Translations under genes and position numbers: made by a program
Part shown: positions 7,677-16,558 of the stretch, one piece after another
How positions within the stretch are numbered: the stretch's first letter is position 1
Layout: every line of letters begins with the position of its first letter
Notes under the pieces: generated by a model
What the model saw: the letters and a program-made list of their open reading frames with translations, nothing else
What the model was told of the DNA's origin: nothing
Databases searched by the model: none
Assembly: GCA_017631315.1 (NCBI GenBank)
Contig: JAGBTN010000003.1
Coordinates: 124,001 to 188,000 of the forward strand
DNA: 64,000 nucleotides
Direction: 5' to 3'
DNA from: Bacteroidaceae bacterium
GTDB lineage: Bacteria; Bacteroidota; Bacteroidia; Bacteroidales; Bacteroidaceae

Positions 7677-10295
7677 TTATGCTGTTAGAATCTCAATGAG
7701 TTTCTCCACGGCTGCAATCATGCCGTCGGGATTCTTGCCGCCGGCTGTTGCGAAATGGGGCTGTCCGCCACCGCCGCCTTGAATGAGTTTGGCAGCCTCG
7801 CGAATGTTCTTGCCTATGTTCACCCCTGCAGCAACGGCACTGTCGGATGCTGCTGCAGTGAGGAGAGGCTTGCCGCTTGTCACCGAACCAATCACAACGA
7901 TGCTGTTCTCCACTTCTGCTCGGAGTTGGAAGGCAATGTCCTTAACGTATTCAGCACCAAGAGGTGTGATGGCACTCAAAACCTTGAAGCCGGCCATTTC
8001 CTTCTGCTTCGCCAGCATATCCTGCTTGAGGGCAGCCGCACGTTCGTGCATCACGTCTTCAATCTGCTTCTTGAGTTCGGCATTGTCATTGATGGCCTTG
8101 CGGATGGTTCCTTCCAGGTCTGGGGCGTTATTGAAGAGGCTGCGAAGGCCGGCAAGCAAGTCCTGCTGTTTGTCCATTGCTTCCTCTACGGCCTTGCCGG
8201 TAATGGCTTCTATGCGACGAACACCTGCAGCGACACTGCTTTCCGACAGGATGCGCACCATACCTATGCAGCCTGTGCTGCTTGCATGGCAACCGCCACA
8301 GAACTCCACACTTGTGCCAAACTGGATGACACGCACCTTGTCGCCATACTTCTCACCAAAGAGGGCAATGGCACCGAGTTTCTTTGCTTCCTCGATTGGA
8401 GTATCGCGATATTCCTGCAGAGGCAGGTTCTGACGGATACGTTCGTTGACGAGGTGTTCCACTTCGCGTATCTGTTCGGGAGTAACCTTCTCGAAGTGTG
8501 AGAAGTCGAAGCGCAGATAGTCGGGCGTTACGAGTGAGCCTTTCTGCTCTACATGATTGCCGAGGACTTCCTTGAGGGCTTGGTCGAGCAGGTGTGTGCA
8601 GGTGTGGTTTGCCTCGATGGCACGGCGACGTTCCACATCGACGCAAGCCATGAATTCTGCTGCGGGGTTGTTGGGAATACGTTCAAGCAAGTGAACGCTC
8701 ACGCCATTCTCTTTCTTTGTATCTATTACCTTGATGGTCTCTTCTTCGTTTACAATGACGCCCGAGTCGCCAACCTCACCGCCCATCTCGCCATAGAATG
8801 GTGTCTGGTCGAAGATGGCTTCATAGACAACGCCTTTCTTCTGCTTCACCTCGCGATACTTCACGATGTGGCAGGTGTATTCTGTGTAGTCGTAGCCGAC
8901 GAACTGCTGTTCGAGTTGGTCGTTGATGATTACCCAGTCGCCGGCTTCCACTTGTGCGGCATTGCGTGCACGCTCTTTCTGTTTCTGCATTTCGGTGTTG
9001 AAACCGGCCTCGTCCACTGTTAGTCCGTTCTCACGACAGATGAGTTCTGTGAGGTCGAGGGGGAAGCCATAGGTGTCGAAGAGCGTGAAGGCCTTCTCGC
9101 CAGCTATCTCTGTCTGGCCAGCCGCCTTTGTCTCTTTCATGACGCCATCCAGCAGTCGGATGCCAGTCTCGAGTGTGCGGAGGAAACTTTCCTCCTCTTC
9201 TTTCATCACTTTCGAAATGAGTTCCTTCTGCCCTTCCAGTTCGGGATATGTTGCGCCCATTTCCTGAATGAGGACGGGAAGCAGACGATAGATGAAGGCT
9301 TCCTTCTGTCCGAGGAAGGTGTATGCGTAGCGAACGGCACGACGCAGTATGCGGCGGATGACGTAGCCTGCTTTTGCGTTGCCTGGCAACTGGCCGTCTG
9401 CGATGGAGAAGGCTATGGTGCGAAGGTGGTCGGCTACGACGCGCATGGCCACATCGACTTCTTCTTTCTCGCCATAACGGAAGCCGCTGAGGTCGCCGAT
9501 GGCTTTGATGATGGGCTGGAAGACGTCGGTGTCGTAGTTGGACTGTTTGCCTTGGATGGCACGCACGAGGCGTTCGAAGCCCATGCCGGTGTCGATGACG
9601 TTCATTCCGAGCGGTTCGAGGTGGCCGTCGGCCTTGCGTTCATACTGCATGAAAACGATGTTCCAGATTTCGATGACCTGCGGATCGTCCTTGTTGACGA
9701 GTTCACGTCCGGGCACCTTTGCCTTTTCTTCTGCCGAACGAGAGTCGAGATGTATCTCGGAACAGGGTCCGCATGGGCCTGTATCGCCCATTTCCCAGAA
9801 GTTGTCATGCTTGTTGCCATTGATGATGTGGTCGGCGGGGACGTGTTTCAGCCAGTAGCCTGCCGCCTCGTCGTCGCGGACGAGATTCTCCTCGGGGCTT
9901 CCCTCGAAGACTGTTACGTAGAGGTCTTCCGGATTGAGTTTCAGTACATCCACGAGGTATTCCCATGCCATGTCGATGGCACCCTCCTTGAAGTAGTCGC
10001 CGAAACTCCAGTTGCCGAGCATTTCGAACATGGTGTGGTGGTAGGTGTCATGTCCTACTTCCTCCAGGTCGTTGTGCTTTCCGCTGACGCGCAGGCACTT
10101 CTGGCTGTCGGCACGGCGTCGGGGTTCCGGGTCGCGTGCGCCGAGGATGATGTCCTTCCACTGGTTCATGCCGGCATTGGTGAACATGAGTGTGGGGTCG
10201 TCCTTCACCACCATAGGTGCAGAAGGCTCTATCTTATGTCCTTTGGACTCAAAAAACTTCAGGTACGAGTTGCGTATCTCATTTGCAGTCATCAT
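7677..10295 (-). CDS. alaS: Alanyl-tRNA synthetase
   Basis: About 872 residues from the chosen start [20 protein letters not shown]. An in-frame ATG at 10343 exists but falls within a few bases of the predicted transcription start, so the inner start is preferred. The class II catalytic domain has [13 protein letters not shown] and [19 protein letters not shown]. The editing domain has [18 protein letters not shown] and [13 protein letters not shown] (zinc ligands). The C-Ala domain ends with the glycine-rich [16 protein letters not shown]. It charges tRNA-Ala in the cytoplasm. It is divergent from merR. Confidence 0.97.
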   Translation of the reverse strand: MMTANEIRNSYLKFFESKGHKIEPSAPMVVKDDPTLMFTNAGMNQWKDIILGARDPEPRRRADSQKCLRVSGKHNDLEEVGHDTYHHTMFEMLGNWSFGDYFKEGAIDMAWEYLVDVLKLNPEDLYVTVFEGSPEENLVRDDEAAGYWLKHVPADHIINGNKHDNFWEMGDTGPCGPCSEIHLDSRSAEEKAKVPGRELVNKDDPQVIEIWNIVFMQYERKADGHLEPLGMNVIDTGMGFERLVRAIQGKQSNYDTDVFQPIIKAIGDLSGFRYGEKEEVDVAMRVVADHLRTIAFSIADGQLPGNAKAGYVIRRILRRAVRYAYTFLGQKEAFIYRLLPVLIQEMGATYPELEGQKELISKVMKEEEESFLRTLETGIRLLDGVMKETKAAGQTEIAGEKAFTLFDTYGFPLDLTELICRENGLTVDEAGFNTEMQKQKERARNAAQVEAGDWVIINDQLEQQFVGYDYTEYTCHIVKYREVKQKKGVVYEAIFDQTPFYGEMGGEVGDSGVIVNEEETIKVIDTKKENGVSVHLLERIPNNPAAEFMACVDVERRRAIEANHTCTHLLDQALKEVLGNHVEQKGSLVTPDYLRFDFSHFEKVTPEQIREVEHLVNERIRQNLPLQEYRDTPIEEAKKLGAIALFGEKYGDKVRVIQFGTSVEFCGGCHASSTGCIGMVRILSESSVAAGVRRIEAITGKAVEEAMDKQQDLLAGLRSLFNNAPDLEGTIRKAINDNAELKKQIEDVMHERAAALKQDMLAKQKEMAGFKVLSAITPLGAEYVKDIAFQLRAEVENSIVVIGSVTSGKPLLTAAASDSAVAAGVNIGKNIREAAKLIQGGGGGQPHFATAGGKNPDGMIAAVEKLIEILTA

Positions 10296-10356
10296 ATTAT
10301 TTTCGTTTTGACGATTTACTATTTGTGATTTGTTGGGTTGCATTGTTAAATGCGTG

Positions 10357-10364
10357 CAAATGTA
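10357..10364 (-). promoter_or_regulatory. -7 element for alaS
   Basis: On the minus strand TACATTTG fits TAnnTTTG. It lies 61 bp upstream of the chosen alaS start. The -33 element is not clear. Confidence 0.5.
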
Positions 10365-10394
10365 CGAATTATTTATGAATTATGTGCCATGTGC

Positions 10395-10425
10395 TTTGTT
10401 TTTTGAGTTTAATTTTATACTTTTG
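10395..10425 (+). promoter_or_regulatory. Bacteroidetes promoter for the merR gene
   Basis: TTTG (10395-10398), 19 bp, then TACTTTTG (10418-10425). This is a full consensus, 68 bp before the start codon. Confidence 0.8.
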
Positions 10426-10493
10426 CAACGAAATTGTGCGTTATGAGTTACATAGCAATTTGTAAATAGTAAATAGTCAAACAGTAAATCGAC

Positions 10494-10838
10494 ATGGCAT
10501 ACAATCCGAACAAAGAACTCAAGAAATACTACGGCATAGCCGAAGTAGCCGAACAGTTCAATGTGGCAGAGTCGTTGCTGCGCTATTGGGAGAAGGAGTT
10601 CCCTAACATAAAGCCCAAGAAGAGCGGCAGAGGTGTCCGTCAGTACACGAAGGAAGACATCGAAGAGGTGCGCCTCGTTTACAATCTGCTCAAGGTGCGT
10701 GGCATGAAGATTGCAGCCGCCAAGCAGGTGCTGACCAAGAATCGCAAGGCTGCCAGCGATGCATCCCAGATCATCGACCGTTTGCAATCCATCCGTTCCG
10801 AGTTGCAGGAAATCAGCCGCGAACTGGGAGAGTTATAA
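10494..10838 (+). CDS. MerR-family transcriptional regulator
   Basis: 114 residues. The winged helix-turn-helix is at about residues 12-80: YYGIAEVAEQFNVAESLLRYWEKEFP is helix-turn-helix one, and RGVRQYTKEDIEEVRLVYNLLKVRGMKI follows. A short coiled coil at the C-terminus (IIDRLQSIRSELQEISREL) would give the dimer. There is no effector domain or cysteine set, so no metal ligand is predicted. Small MerR proteins of this type are common next to alaS or peptidase genes in Bacteroidales. Its targets are unknown; the alaS-merR intergenic region could hold a site, but no dyad is obvious. Confidence 0.88.
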   Translation: MAYNPNKELKKYYGIAEVAEQFNVAESLLRYWEKEFPNIKPKKSGRGVRQYTKEDIEEVRLVYNLLKVRGMKIAAAKQVLTKNRKAASDASQIIDRLQSIRSELQEISRELGEL

Positions 10839-10861
10839 TCCCCTCATTCTTAATCGATAAA

Positions 10862-10949
10862 AAAGGTTAACCTATTTCGAGATAAAGGTTAACCATTCCG
10901 CCCATAGAGGTTAACCATTTTGCCAATAATGGTTAACCTTTATTTTCAG
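10862..10949. repeat. Array A: four 22-bp GGTTAACC units
   Basis: Units start at 10862, 10884, 10906 and 10928. All four cores are perfect GGTTAACC. The fourth unit ends TTTATTTTCAG and is identical over 22 bp to the last unit of array B. It begins 24 bp after the merR stop. Confidence 0.95.
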
Positions 10950-10990
10950 ACACCCGTGCGGAGGCGAAACAGCAGCCCAAGCGACACAAA

Positions 10991-11093
10991 AACAAAGGAG
11001 CAAAGCCTTGTCGACCTTGCTCCTTCCTTGTGGGCGCTGACGGATTCGTTCCGGCCTTGCCGCCTGACCGTAGGGAAGAACTGCCGACCCTCT
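10991..11093 (-). pseudogene. Partial duplicate of tRNA-Val 3' half plus its terminator
   Basis: 10991-11048 repeats 11101-11158 with about six mismatches, exactly 110 bp away. It covers the terminator hairpin and the acceptor/T-arm end GGGCGCTGACGGATTCG. About 30 bp of unrelated sequence follows (11049-11078), then AACTGCCGACCCTCT resembles the next part of the tRNA. The anticodon and 5' half are lost, so it cannot be a tRNA. Confidence 0.75.
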
Positions 11094-11100
11094 TATACGA

Positions 11101-11135
11101 AACAAAGGAGCAAAGCCTCATTGACTTTGCTCCTT
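11101..11135 (-). terminator. Terminator of tRNA-Val
   Basis: AAAGGAGCAAAG (11104-11115) pairs with CTTTGCTCCTT (11125-11135). On the minus strand it starts about 6 nt beyond the tRNA 3' end and is followed by a TTTGTTT tail. Confidence 0.75.
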
Positions 11136-11140
11136 CTTTG

Positions 11141-11215
11141 TGGGCGCTGACGGATTCGAACCGCCGACCCTCTGCTTGTAAGGCAGATGCTCTGAACCAG
11201 CTGAGCTAAGCGCCC
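11141..11215 (-). tRNA. tRNA-Val (anticodon TAC)
   Basis: 75 nt including the discriminator A; CCA is not encoded. Acceptor GGGCGCT/AGCGCCC, D arm GCTCAGCTGGTTCAGAGC, anticodon stem TCTGC/GCAGA with loop CTTACAA, variable GGGTC, T arm GGCGGTTCGAATCCGTC. All four stems pair. Confidence 0.97.
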
Positions 11216-11245
11216 AAACGGAGTACCTTTCTCCGAAAAGCGCTG

Positions 11246-11277
11246 CAAAGGTACAACAATCCCCCAACTCCTGCAAA
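11246..11277 (-). promoter_or_regulatory. Promoter of tRNA-Val
   Basis: On the minus strand TTTG (11277-11274), 20 bp, then TACCTTTG (11253-11246), an exact consensus, about 30 bp before the mature 5' end. Confidence 0.85.
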
Positions 11278-11320
11278 CATTTCGACAGAAAAGTTTCAAA
11301 AAAAGTTTCGCCAGAAAAGA

Positions 11321-11361
11321 AAAACGGAGTGCCTTGCGACAATCTCTCGCCAAGCACTCCG
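11321..11361 (-). terminator. Terminator after lipoprotein 1
   Basis: CGGAGTGCCTTG (11325-11336) pairs with CAAGCACTCCG (11351-11361) with one bulge. On the minus strand it is followed by TTTTTCTTTTC. It lies 17 bp past the stop. Confidence 0.85.
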
Positions 11362-11378
11362 ATAAAACTCGTTGATAT

Positions 11379-11798
11379 TTATTGTTTCTTGAATGTCACG
11401 GGATAATCGCCATCTTCAAACAGAAACACCACTACTGTCGGAGATAATACCTCTACTTTAAATGTCTCTGTGCCATCTTCGTGGAAGATAGTCAAAGTCT
11501 TAGATTTGTCGTCATACTTGTAAGCGCCGCTTTCCTTATACTCATCCTTTATCTTGCCATTTTCATCCTGTTCGTATGAAACACTAAGATATGTGCCATC
11601 AGCATTGAAAGTAATTATCCCAATCTCACCGTCTCCCTGACCCTTCCATGTGCCGACAATAGAAAATGCTGATGCAGTTGGCCCAGAAGGGTTTCCTGGC
11701 TCTGGAGTTACGGGATCGTCTGGACATGCTGTTAAACTAACACTCAGTACTGCTGCCACAAAAAAGGCAAACAAACCTTGGAAAAACTTTTTAGTCAT
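11379..11798 (-). CDS. Small lipoprotein with lipocalin-like domain, paralogue 1
   Basis: 139 residues. Signal peptide MTKKFFQGLFAFFVAAVLSV ends in lipobox LTAC, with Cys25 as the lipidated residue; D-D follows. A Pro/Gly linker leads to FSIVGTWKGQGDGEIGIITF, FNADGTYLSV and SGAYKYDDKSKTLTIFHEDG, the strand pattern of small Bacteroidetes lipocalin-like lipoproteins. It presumably sits in the outer membrane; ligand unknown. The paralogue at 17666-18106 shares the first 20 residues exactly while the mature part has diverged. It is preceded by the structured RNA at 11862-12051 and, with no other promoter visible, is probably transcribed as part of that RNA. Confidence 0.8.
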   Translation of the reverse strand: MTKKFFQGLFAFFVAAVLSVSLTACPDDPVTPEPGNPSGPTASAFSIVGTWKGQGDGEIGIITFNADGTYLSVSYEQDENGKIKDEYKESGAYKYDDKSKTLTIFHEDGTETFKVEVLSPTVVVFLFEDGDYPVTFKKQ

Positions 11799-11861
11799 AA
11801 TACTTTGTTATAAATGTTTTGTGCAATATTGCCTCTGCCTTCGTGGCGTCTGCACTGACTT

Positions 11862-12051
11862 CAGAGCATGAAAAAAGCGCAGAACTCCGCCATAATCCAC
11901 TCGGGCCTGGAACTGCCCCTATACACCTATGGTGAAGACTGCGCTATGTGCACAGCTTCAACGGTGTATAGGCTTTGCTCTTGTATCTTGTTCGAGGTTC
12001 CAGTTCGAGTGGATAATTGAGCAACAAAGTATTTGCATTTCATGCGAAACG
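11862..12051 (-). ncRNA. Structured RNA, copy 1 (leader or small RNA upstream of lipoprotein 1)
   Basis: Transcription is expected to start near 12051, after the promoter at 12057-12088. Helices visible on the minus strand: P1 ATCCACTCG/CGAGTGGAT (12014-12006 with 11903-11895), P2 CTGGAAC/GTTCCAG, P3 CTATACACC/GGTGTATAG (plus 11919-11927 with 11963-11971), apical CTGTGC/GCGCAG, and a 3' hairpin CGGAG/CTCTG (11885-11889 with 11862-11866) whose loop holds GCGCTTTTTT. The apical strand AGCGCAG (11939-11945) is also perfectly complementary to the loop CTGCGCT (11876-11882). Copy 2 (18171-18360) preserves each helix with different bases. It resembles no riboswitch I can name; a 6S-like rod is an alternative. 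Confidence 0.75.
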
Positions 12052-12056
12052 CTCTG

Positions 12057-12088
12057 CAAAAGTACAATCTTCTGACGAAAGAAACAAA
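12057..12088 (-). promoter_or_regulatory. Promoter of structured RNA copy 1
   Basis: On the minus strand TTTG (12088-12085), 20 bp, then TACTTTTG (12064-12057). This is a full consensus match. Confidence 0.85.
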
Positions 12089-12200
12089 ATATATGGCAGA
12101 AAAATTAACCTGATATGCACATTGTCTCTCTGCCGGGGCAATACCTGCACAATCCGGCACCAATGGCGGGAGTTGCAACGCCCCTTGCCACCGAACCAAA

Positions 12201-12288
12201 ATAGGTTAACCTTTTGGGCAATAATGGTTAAGCCTTCCAACCATAATGGTTAACCTTTTTGCTCGGAATGGTTAACCTTTATTTTCAG
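12201..12288. repeat. Array B: four 22-bp GGTTAACC units
   Basis: Units start at 12201, 12223, 12245 and 12267. Unit 2 has the variant GGTTAAGC. The last unit is identical to that of array A and ends TTTATTTTCAG. It lies between the RNA copy 1 promoter and the DUF2723 gene, the only array not directly 3' of a coding gene apart from L. Confidence 0.95.
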
Positions 12289-12481
12289 AGGGCTTTGGCC
12301 TTGCAGGATAAGGCTTTGCCGCCTGCATGGTTTCTACCTGGCAGTCAGAGCATTGCAGGCGTCTGTGACTGCACACTCCGCCATGGCACGAGGGCTCGGG
12401 GAATGGGACGAAAAACGGGAAGGAAAAGTTAATCAAATATAATAAATGTGTACCTTTAGCATATATGTCAGCAAAAAGTCG
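12289..12481. other. Non-coding stretch between array B and the DUF2723 promoter
   Basis: No open frame with coding character. Short inverted repeats are present: GCCTGCA (12321-12327) with TGCAGGC (12354-12360), and an overlapping GCAGTCA/TGACTGC pair. A small hairpin is possible but no named element is recognised. Confidence 0.4.
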
Positions 12482-12489
12482 TACCTTTG
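12482..12489 (+). promoter_or_regulatory. -7 element for the DUF2723 gene
   Basis: TACCTTTG, an exact consensus, 43 bp before the start codon. A clean TTTG at the proper spacing is lacking. Confidence 0.6.
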
Positions 12490-12532
12490 CACGAAATTAT
12501 ATACATCTTATTATATTATATAAGCGCGCGAA

Positions 12533-15500
12533 ATGAAGCATTTCAGACTTATCGACAACCTGATGGGGTGGCTTGCGTTCGCCATTGCCGCATTCGTCTA
12601 CTGCAGCACGGTGGAACCAACAGCAAGTTTCTGGGACTGCCCCGAGTTCATCACAACAGCCTATAAGCTCGAAGTCGGTCACCCCCCTGGGGCACCCTTC
12701 TTCATGCTCACTGCCAATCTGTTCACACAGTTCGTAAGCGACCCCACGAAAGTCGCACTGATGGTCAACATGATGAGCGCCCTCTTCAGCGCAGCCTGCA
12801 TCATGTTCCTCTTCTGGAGCATAAGCCATCTGGCAAGAAAACTGGTCGGCGTGAACGGACAGGTGCAGAACCTGGCACAACTCATCACGGTGGAAGCCAG
12901 CGCACTGACCGGCGCACTGGTCTATACCTTCAGCGACACCTTCTGGTTCAGCGCAGTGGAAGGCGAGGTATATGCATACAGCAGCCTCTTCACGGCAGTC
13001 GTCTTCTGGCTGATGCTCAAGTGGGAAGACCATGCCGACGAGCCCGGAAGCGACCGTTGGCTCATCCTCATAGCCTACCTCACCGGCCTCTCCATCGGTG
13101 TCCACCTGCTCAACCTGCTCTGTCTGCCAGCCCTCGTGCTCATCTTCTACTATCGTAAGGTGAAGAATGCCACCATGAAGGGCGCCATGCTCTCGCTGGC
13201 CGGCAGCGGACTCCTCATTGCCGCAGTGCTCTACGGCATCGTGCCGGGCATCGTAAAGGTAGGCGGATGGTTCGAACTCCTCTTTGTCAACACGTTCAAC
13301 ATGCCTTTCAACACCGGCGTCATCGTCTACATCGCCCTGCTGGTAGGCATCGTGCTCTGGAGCATTTGGGAGACCATCAAACAGAAAAGCCGCATCCGCA
13401 TGACGCTCTCCTACCTGCTGAGCGTAGGCATGCTGGGCATCCCATTCTACGGACACGGCTGGGGCAGCTTCGTCTGCGGCGTTCTTGTGCTGGGCGTTCT
13501 CTTCTTCCTCCTCCGCTGGAAAAAGGACGGCAAGAACATCGTCTCCGCACGCCTCATGAACACCTCGCTGCTCTGCATGCTCATGATAATGATAGGTTAC
13601 AGCTCATACGCCGTAATCGTCATCCGCAGTTCTGCCAACACGCCGATGGACCAGAACTCGCCCGAAGACATCTTCACCCTGGGAACATACCTGAGTCGTG
13701 AGCAGTATGGCGACCGTCCCCTGCTCTACGGACCCGCCTACACCAGCCAGGTTCTCCTCAAACCCGACGGCAACTACTGCGTCCCCGTTAGCGAAAAAGG
13801 CGCCCCCGTCTATCAGCGCAAAGAGAAACAAGACAAGGAAAACGAGCCCGACCGCTACGAAATACAACGCTACAAGACCGATTACGTCTATCAGCAAAAC
13901 ATGTTCTTCCCCCGCATGTACAGCGAACACCACACCAATGCCTACGAAAGCTGGATGGGTGGCGTAAAGGGAAAAACAAAGACCTACGAGCGCTGTGGCG
14001 ATATGGTACAGATAAAAACACCCACACAGCTCGAAAACCTCCGATTCTTCCTCAGCTATCAGGTCAACTTCATGTATTGGCGCTACTTCATGTGGAACTT
14101 CGCTGGACGACAGAACGACCTGCAAGGCTACGGAGAATGGGAACATGGTAACTGGATCACCGGCATCCCCTTCCTCGACAACATGCGCCTTGGCGACCAA
14201 AGCAAACTGCCAACAGAACTCAAGGAGAACAAGGGGCACAACGTCTTCTACTGCCTGCCACTGCTGCTCGGCCTGATAGGTCTGCTCTGGCAACTCTTCA
14301 AGAACGACGAAAAGAACAACGGCGAAGGCGAAAAACAATTCGGAATCGTCTTCTTCCTCTTCTTCATGACAGGCCTCGCCATCGTGCTCTACCTCAACCA
14401 AACACCGGCACAGCCTCGTGAACGCGACTACGCCTATGCCGGTTCCTTCTACGCCTTCTCCATTTGGGTAGGTCTTGGCGTAGCCGCCATTGCATACTAT
14501 CTGCAGAAAGTCCTCAAGAACGAGAAACTCAGTGCCGTACTGAGTTGCCTCTGCATCCTCGTTCCCATCCAGATGGCAGGACAGACTTGGGACGACCATG
14601 ACCGTAGTGGTCGCTATGCTTGCCGTGACTTCGGCCGCAACTACCTCGAGTCGCTCGACAAAGACAACTACCCCATCATCTATACCAACGGTGATAACGA
14701 CACCTTCCCCCTCTGGTATGCACAGGAAACAGAAGGCTTCCGCACCGATGCCCGCGTTTGTAACCTCTCGTATCTGCAAACCGACTGGTACATCGACCAG
14801 ATGAAACGTCCTGCCTACGAATCGCCGGCAGTGCCCATTCACTGGAGCCGTCTGCAATATGTGGCAGGCACAAGAGAAGGCATCACCGTTCGTCCGGGCA
14901 CATTGGAACGCCTCGTCGATTCCTACAAGGACGACCCTGAGACACTTCGCGAACTTCTGGGCGACGATCCCTTCGAGCTCAAGAACATCATCGACAAGTG
15001 GGTACTCAGCGACAATCCCGACCTGCGTTTCATCCCGACCGACAGCATTGTCATGACCATCGACAAGGAAGCAGTCCGCCGCAGCGGTATGATGATGGCT
15101 GCCGACAGCATCCCCGACAAGATGCACATCAGCCTTAAGGGCAAGAGAGCCGTCTATAAGAGCGAGATGATGATGTACGAAATGCTCCTGCAATGTAATT
15201 GGGAACGCCCGCTTTATGTTGCCATGACCGTAGGAAAGGACAACTATGGCAACCTGGGTGACTACTTTGTTCAGGAAGGACTTGCCAACCGCATCACACC
15301 TTTCAACACAGCCAAGAGCGGCAAAAACATCGACACAGAGAAGATGTACGAGAACCTGATGACACGTTTTACCTTCGGTGGCATCGACAAGCCTGGCATC
15401 TATCTTGACGAAACGGTGATGCGTATGTGTGGCACACACCGTCGTGTGTTCTCCATGCTTGCCACAAGACTTGTGCAAGAAGGCAAGCTCGACAAAGCCG

Positions 15501-15910
15501 CCAATGTGGTGGAGAAGGCCGAGAAGGTTATTCCTCCGACAACCGTGCCACACAGTTACGGCAGTGGTTCTTTGGAATTGGCTCGCGTATGGAACACCTT
15601 GGGCAAGAAACAGGAAGCCACCGACATTGTATATCCCGTTGCCATCCAGGCGACAGAATACATCGACTGGTACCTAAGCCTGCCCAACAAGATATTGCTC
15701 ATCAGCGAGAAAGAGTGCTTCTACTACCTCTATCAGTTGCATGCTGCAGTAGCAATCCTGCAGAGTGCCGGTAGCGACAAGGCGATGGAGCTGAACAAAC
15801 AACTCGACGTCTACAACCAACTCATCCAAAGACGCCTTTATGGTTCGGTCGGGATGAGTTTGGATGCCGACGACATCGAAGAAGAAAGTTACGAAGACGA
15901 TACTGTATAA
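12533..15910 (+). CDS. DUF2723 multi-pass membrane protein (GT117-type, O-mannosyltransferase-like)
   Basis: 1,125 residues. The N-terminus RLIDNLMGWLAFAIAAFVYC, then TASFWDCPEFITTAYKLEVG and HPPGAPFFML, is the DUF2723 signature with the acidic loop (WDCPE) expected of GT-C fold glycosyltransferases. Residues 1-380 contain about ten membrane segments. A second hydrophobic set lies at about 565-670 (LPLLLGLIGLLWQLF, FFLFFMTGLAIVLYL, with QPRERDYAYAGSFYAFSIW between). The C-terminal 450 residues are soluble and probably periplasmic, with NGDNDTFPLWYAQE. The family is near-universal in Bacteroidetes and implicated in protein or lipid glycosylation; substrate not deducible. It lies 33 bp upstream of the deacetylase. 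Confidence 0.88.
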   Translation: MKHFRLIDNLMGWLAFAIAAFVYCSTVEPTASFWDCPEFITTAYKLEVGHPPGAPFFMLTANLFTQFVSDPTKVALMVNMMSALFSAACIMFLFWSISHLARKLVGVNGQVQNLAQLITVEASALTGALVYTFSDTFWFSAVEGEVYAYSSLFTAVVFWLMLKWEDHADEPGSDRWLILIAYLTGLSIGVHLLNLLCLPALVLIFYYRKVKNATMKGAMLSLAGSGLLIAAVLYGIVPGIVKVGGWFELLFVNTFNMPFNTGVIVYIALLVGIVLWSIWETIKQKSRIRMTLSYLLSVGMLGIPFYGHGWGSFVCGVLVLGVLFFLLRWKKDGKNIVSARLMNTSLLCMLMIMIGYSSYAVIVIRSSANTPMDQNSPEDIFTLGTYLSREQYGDRPLLYGPAYTSQVLLKPDGNYCVPVSEKGAPVYQRKEKQDKENEPDRYEIQRYKTDYVYQQNMFFPRMYSEHHTNAYESWMGGVKGKTKTYERCGDMVQIKTPTQLENLRFFLSYQVNFMYWRYFMWNFAGRQNDLQGYGEWEHGNWITGIPFLDNMRLGDQSKLPTELKENKGHNVFYCLPLLLGLIGLLWQLFKNDEKNNGEGEKQFGIVFFLFFMTGLAIVLYLNQTPAQPRERDYAYAGSFYAFSIWVGLGVAAIAYYLQKVLKNEKLSAVLSCLCILVPIQMAGQTWDDHDRSGRYACRDFGRNYLESLDKDNYPIIYTNGDNDTFPLWYAQETEGFRTDARVCNLSYLQTDWYIDQMKRPAYESPAVPIHWSRLQYVAGTREGITVRPGTLERLVDSYKDDPETLRELLGDDPFELKNIIDKWVLSDNPDLRFIPTDSIVMTIDKEAVRRSGMMMAADSIPDKMHISLKGKRAVYKSEMMMYEMLLQCNWERPLYVAMTVGKDNYGNLGDYFVQEGLANRITPFNTAKSGKNIDTEKMYENLMTRFTFGGIDKPGIYLDETVMRMCGTHRRVFSMLATRLVQEGKLDKAANVVEKAEKVIPPTTVPHSYGSGSLELARVWNTLGKKQEATDIVYPVAIQATEYIDWYLSLPNKILLISEKECFYYLYQLHAAVAILQSAGSDKAMELNKQLDVYNQLIQRRLYGSVGMSLDADDIEEESYEDDTV

Positions 15911-15943
15911 ATCGTAAATCGGCAAAATTAGTAGATAGATATC

Positions 15944-16558
15944 GTGTTCATTGAGCAGCCACCACGCCTCTTTCGTTGGTTATACCCCCATGCCCTGTGG
16001 CGGATAAACCCCGACAAGAAGATTGTTTACCTTACCTTCGACGATGGTCCGATACCGGAGGCCACTCCTTTTATCCTCGACACATTGGACCGCTTCGAGG
16101 TAAAGGCAACATTCTTCATGGTGGGTGACAATGCGGTGAAGTATCCCCATTTGCTCGACGAAGTACGGCGAAGAGGACACCAGATAGGCAATCACACCTT
16201 CAACCACCTCTCCGGCTTCCGTCACCGCCCGTGGAGTTACCTTGCCAACATCAAGAAGGCCAACGATATCTTCCACACCAACCTCTTCCGTCCGCCACAC
16301 GGCTGGATAGGTCTGGTGCAATACCGAGTGCTGCGCTACTGTGGCTTAAAGGTCGTGATGTGGGATGTTGTGACACGCGACTACAGCCGTCTGCTCACCG
16401 CCGGCGATGTCGTGAACAACGTGAAGCGCTACACCAGAAACGGCAGCATCATTACGATGCACGACTCGCTCAAGAGCATCGACAAACTCAAGCATGCCCT
16501 GCCGGAGATTCTCGTCTGGCTGAAACAGGAAGGATATGAGTTCGGCATTATTGAATAG
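15944..16558 (+). CDS. Polysaccharide deacetylase (NodB, carbohydrate esterase 4)
   Basis: 204 residues from a GTG start. The NodB domain shows motif 1 TFDDGP (catalytic Asp and metal Asp), motif 2 GNHTFNH (HxxxH metal ligands), motif 3 FRPPHGW, and a C-terminal ITMHDSLKS (motif 5 His). There is no signal peptide, so it is cytoplasmic or works on a lipid-linked or membrane-proximal substrate. It would remove N-acetyl groups from a glycan. It lies between the DUF2723 gene (33 bp) and queG (23-bp overlap), suggesting one transcript. Confidence 0.88.
   Translation: MFIEQPPRLFRWLYPHALWRINPDKKIVYLTFDDGPIPEATPFILDTLDRFEVKATFFMVGDNAVKYPHLLDEVRRRGHQIGNHTFNHLSGFRHRPWSYLANIKKANDIFHTNLFRPPHGWIGLVQYRVLRYCGLKVVMWDVVTRDYSRLLTAGDVVNNVKRYTRNGSIITMHDSLKSIDKLKHALPEILVWLKQEGYEFGIIE

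Noticed and set aside
10862-10949. CRISPR array reading of the 22-bp repeats
   Set aside because: The repeats are only 22 bp in period, the spacers are similar to each other and about 14 bp, and there are no cas genes.
12289-12481. Possible small gene or RNA with paired GCCTGCA/TGCAGGC
   Set aside because: Short arms, no second copy in the window, no promoter in front and no coding signal.
13604-15553. 649-codon minus-strand frame opposite the DUF2723 gene
   Set aside because: Shadow frame; the plus-strand protein has clear family motifs and membrane segments.
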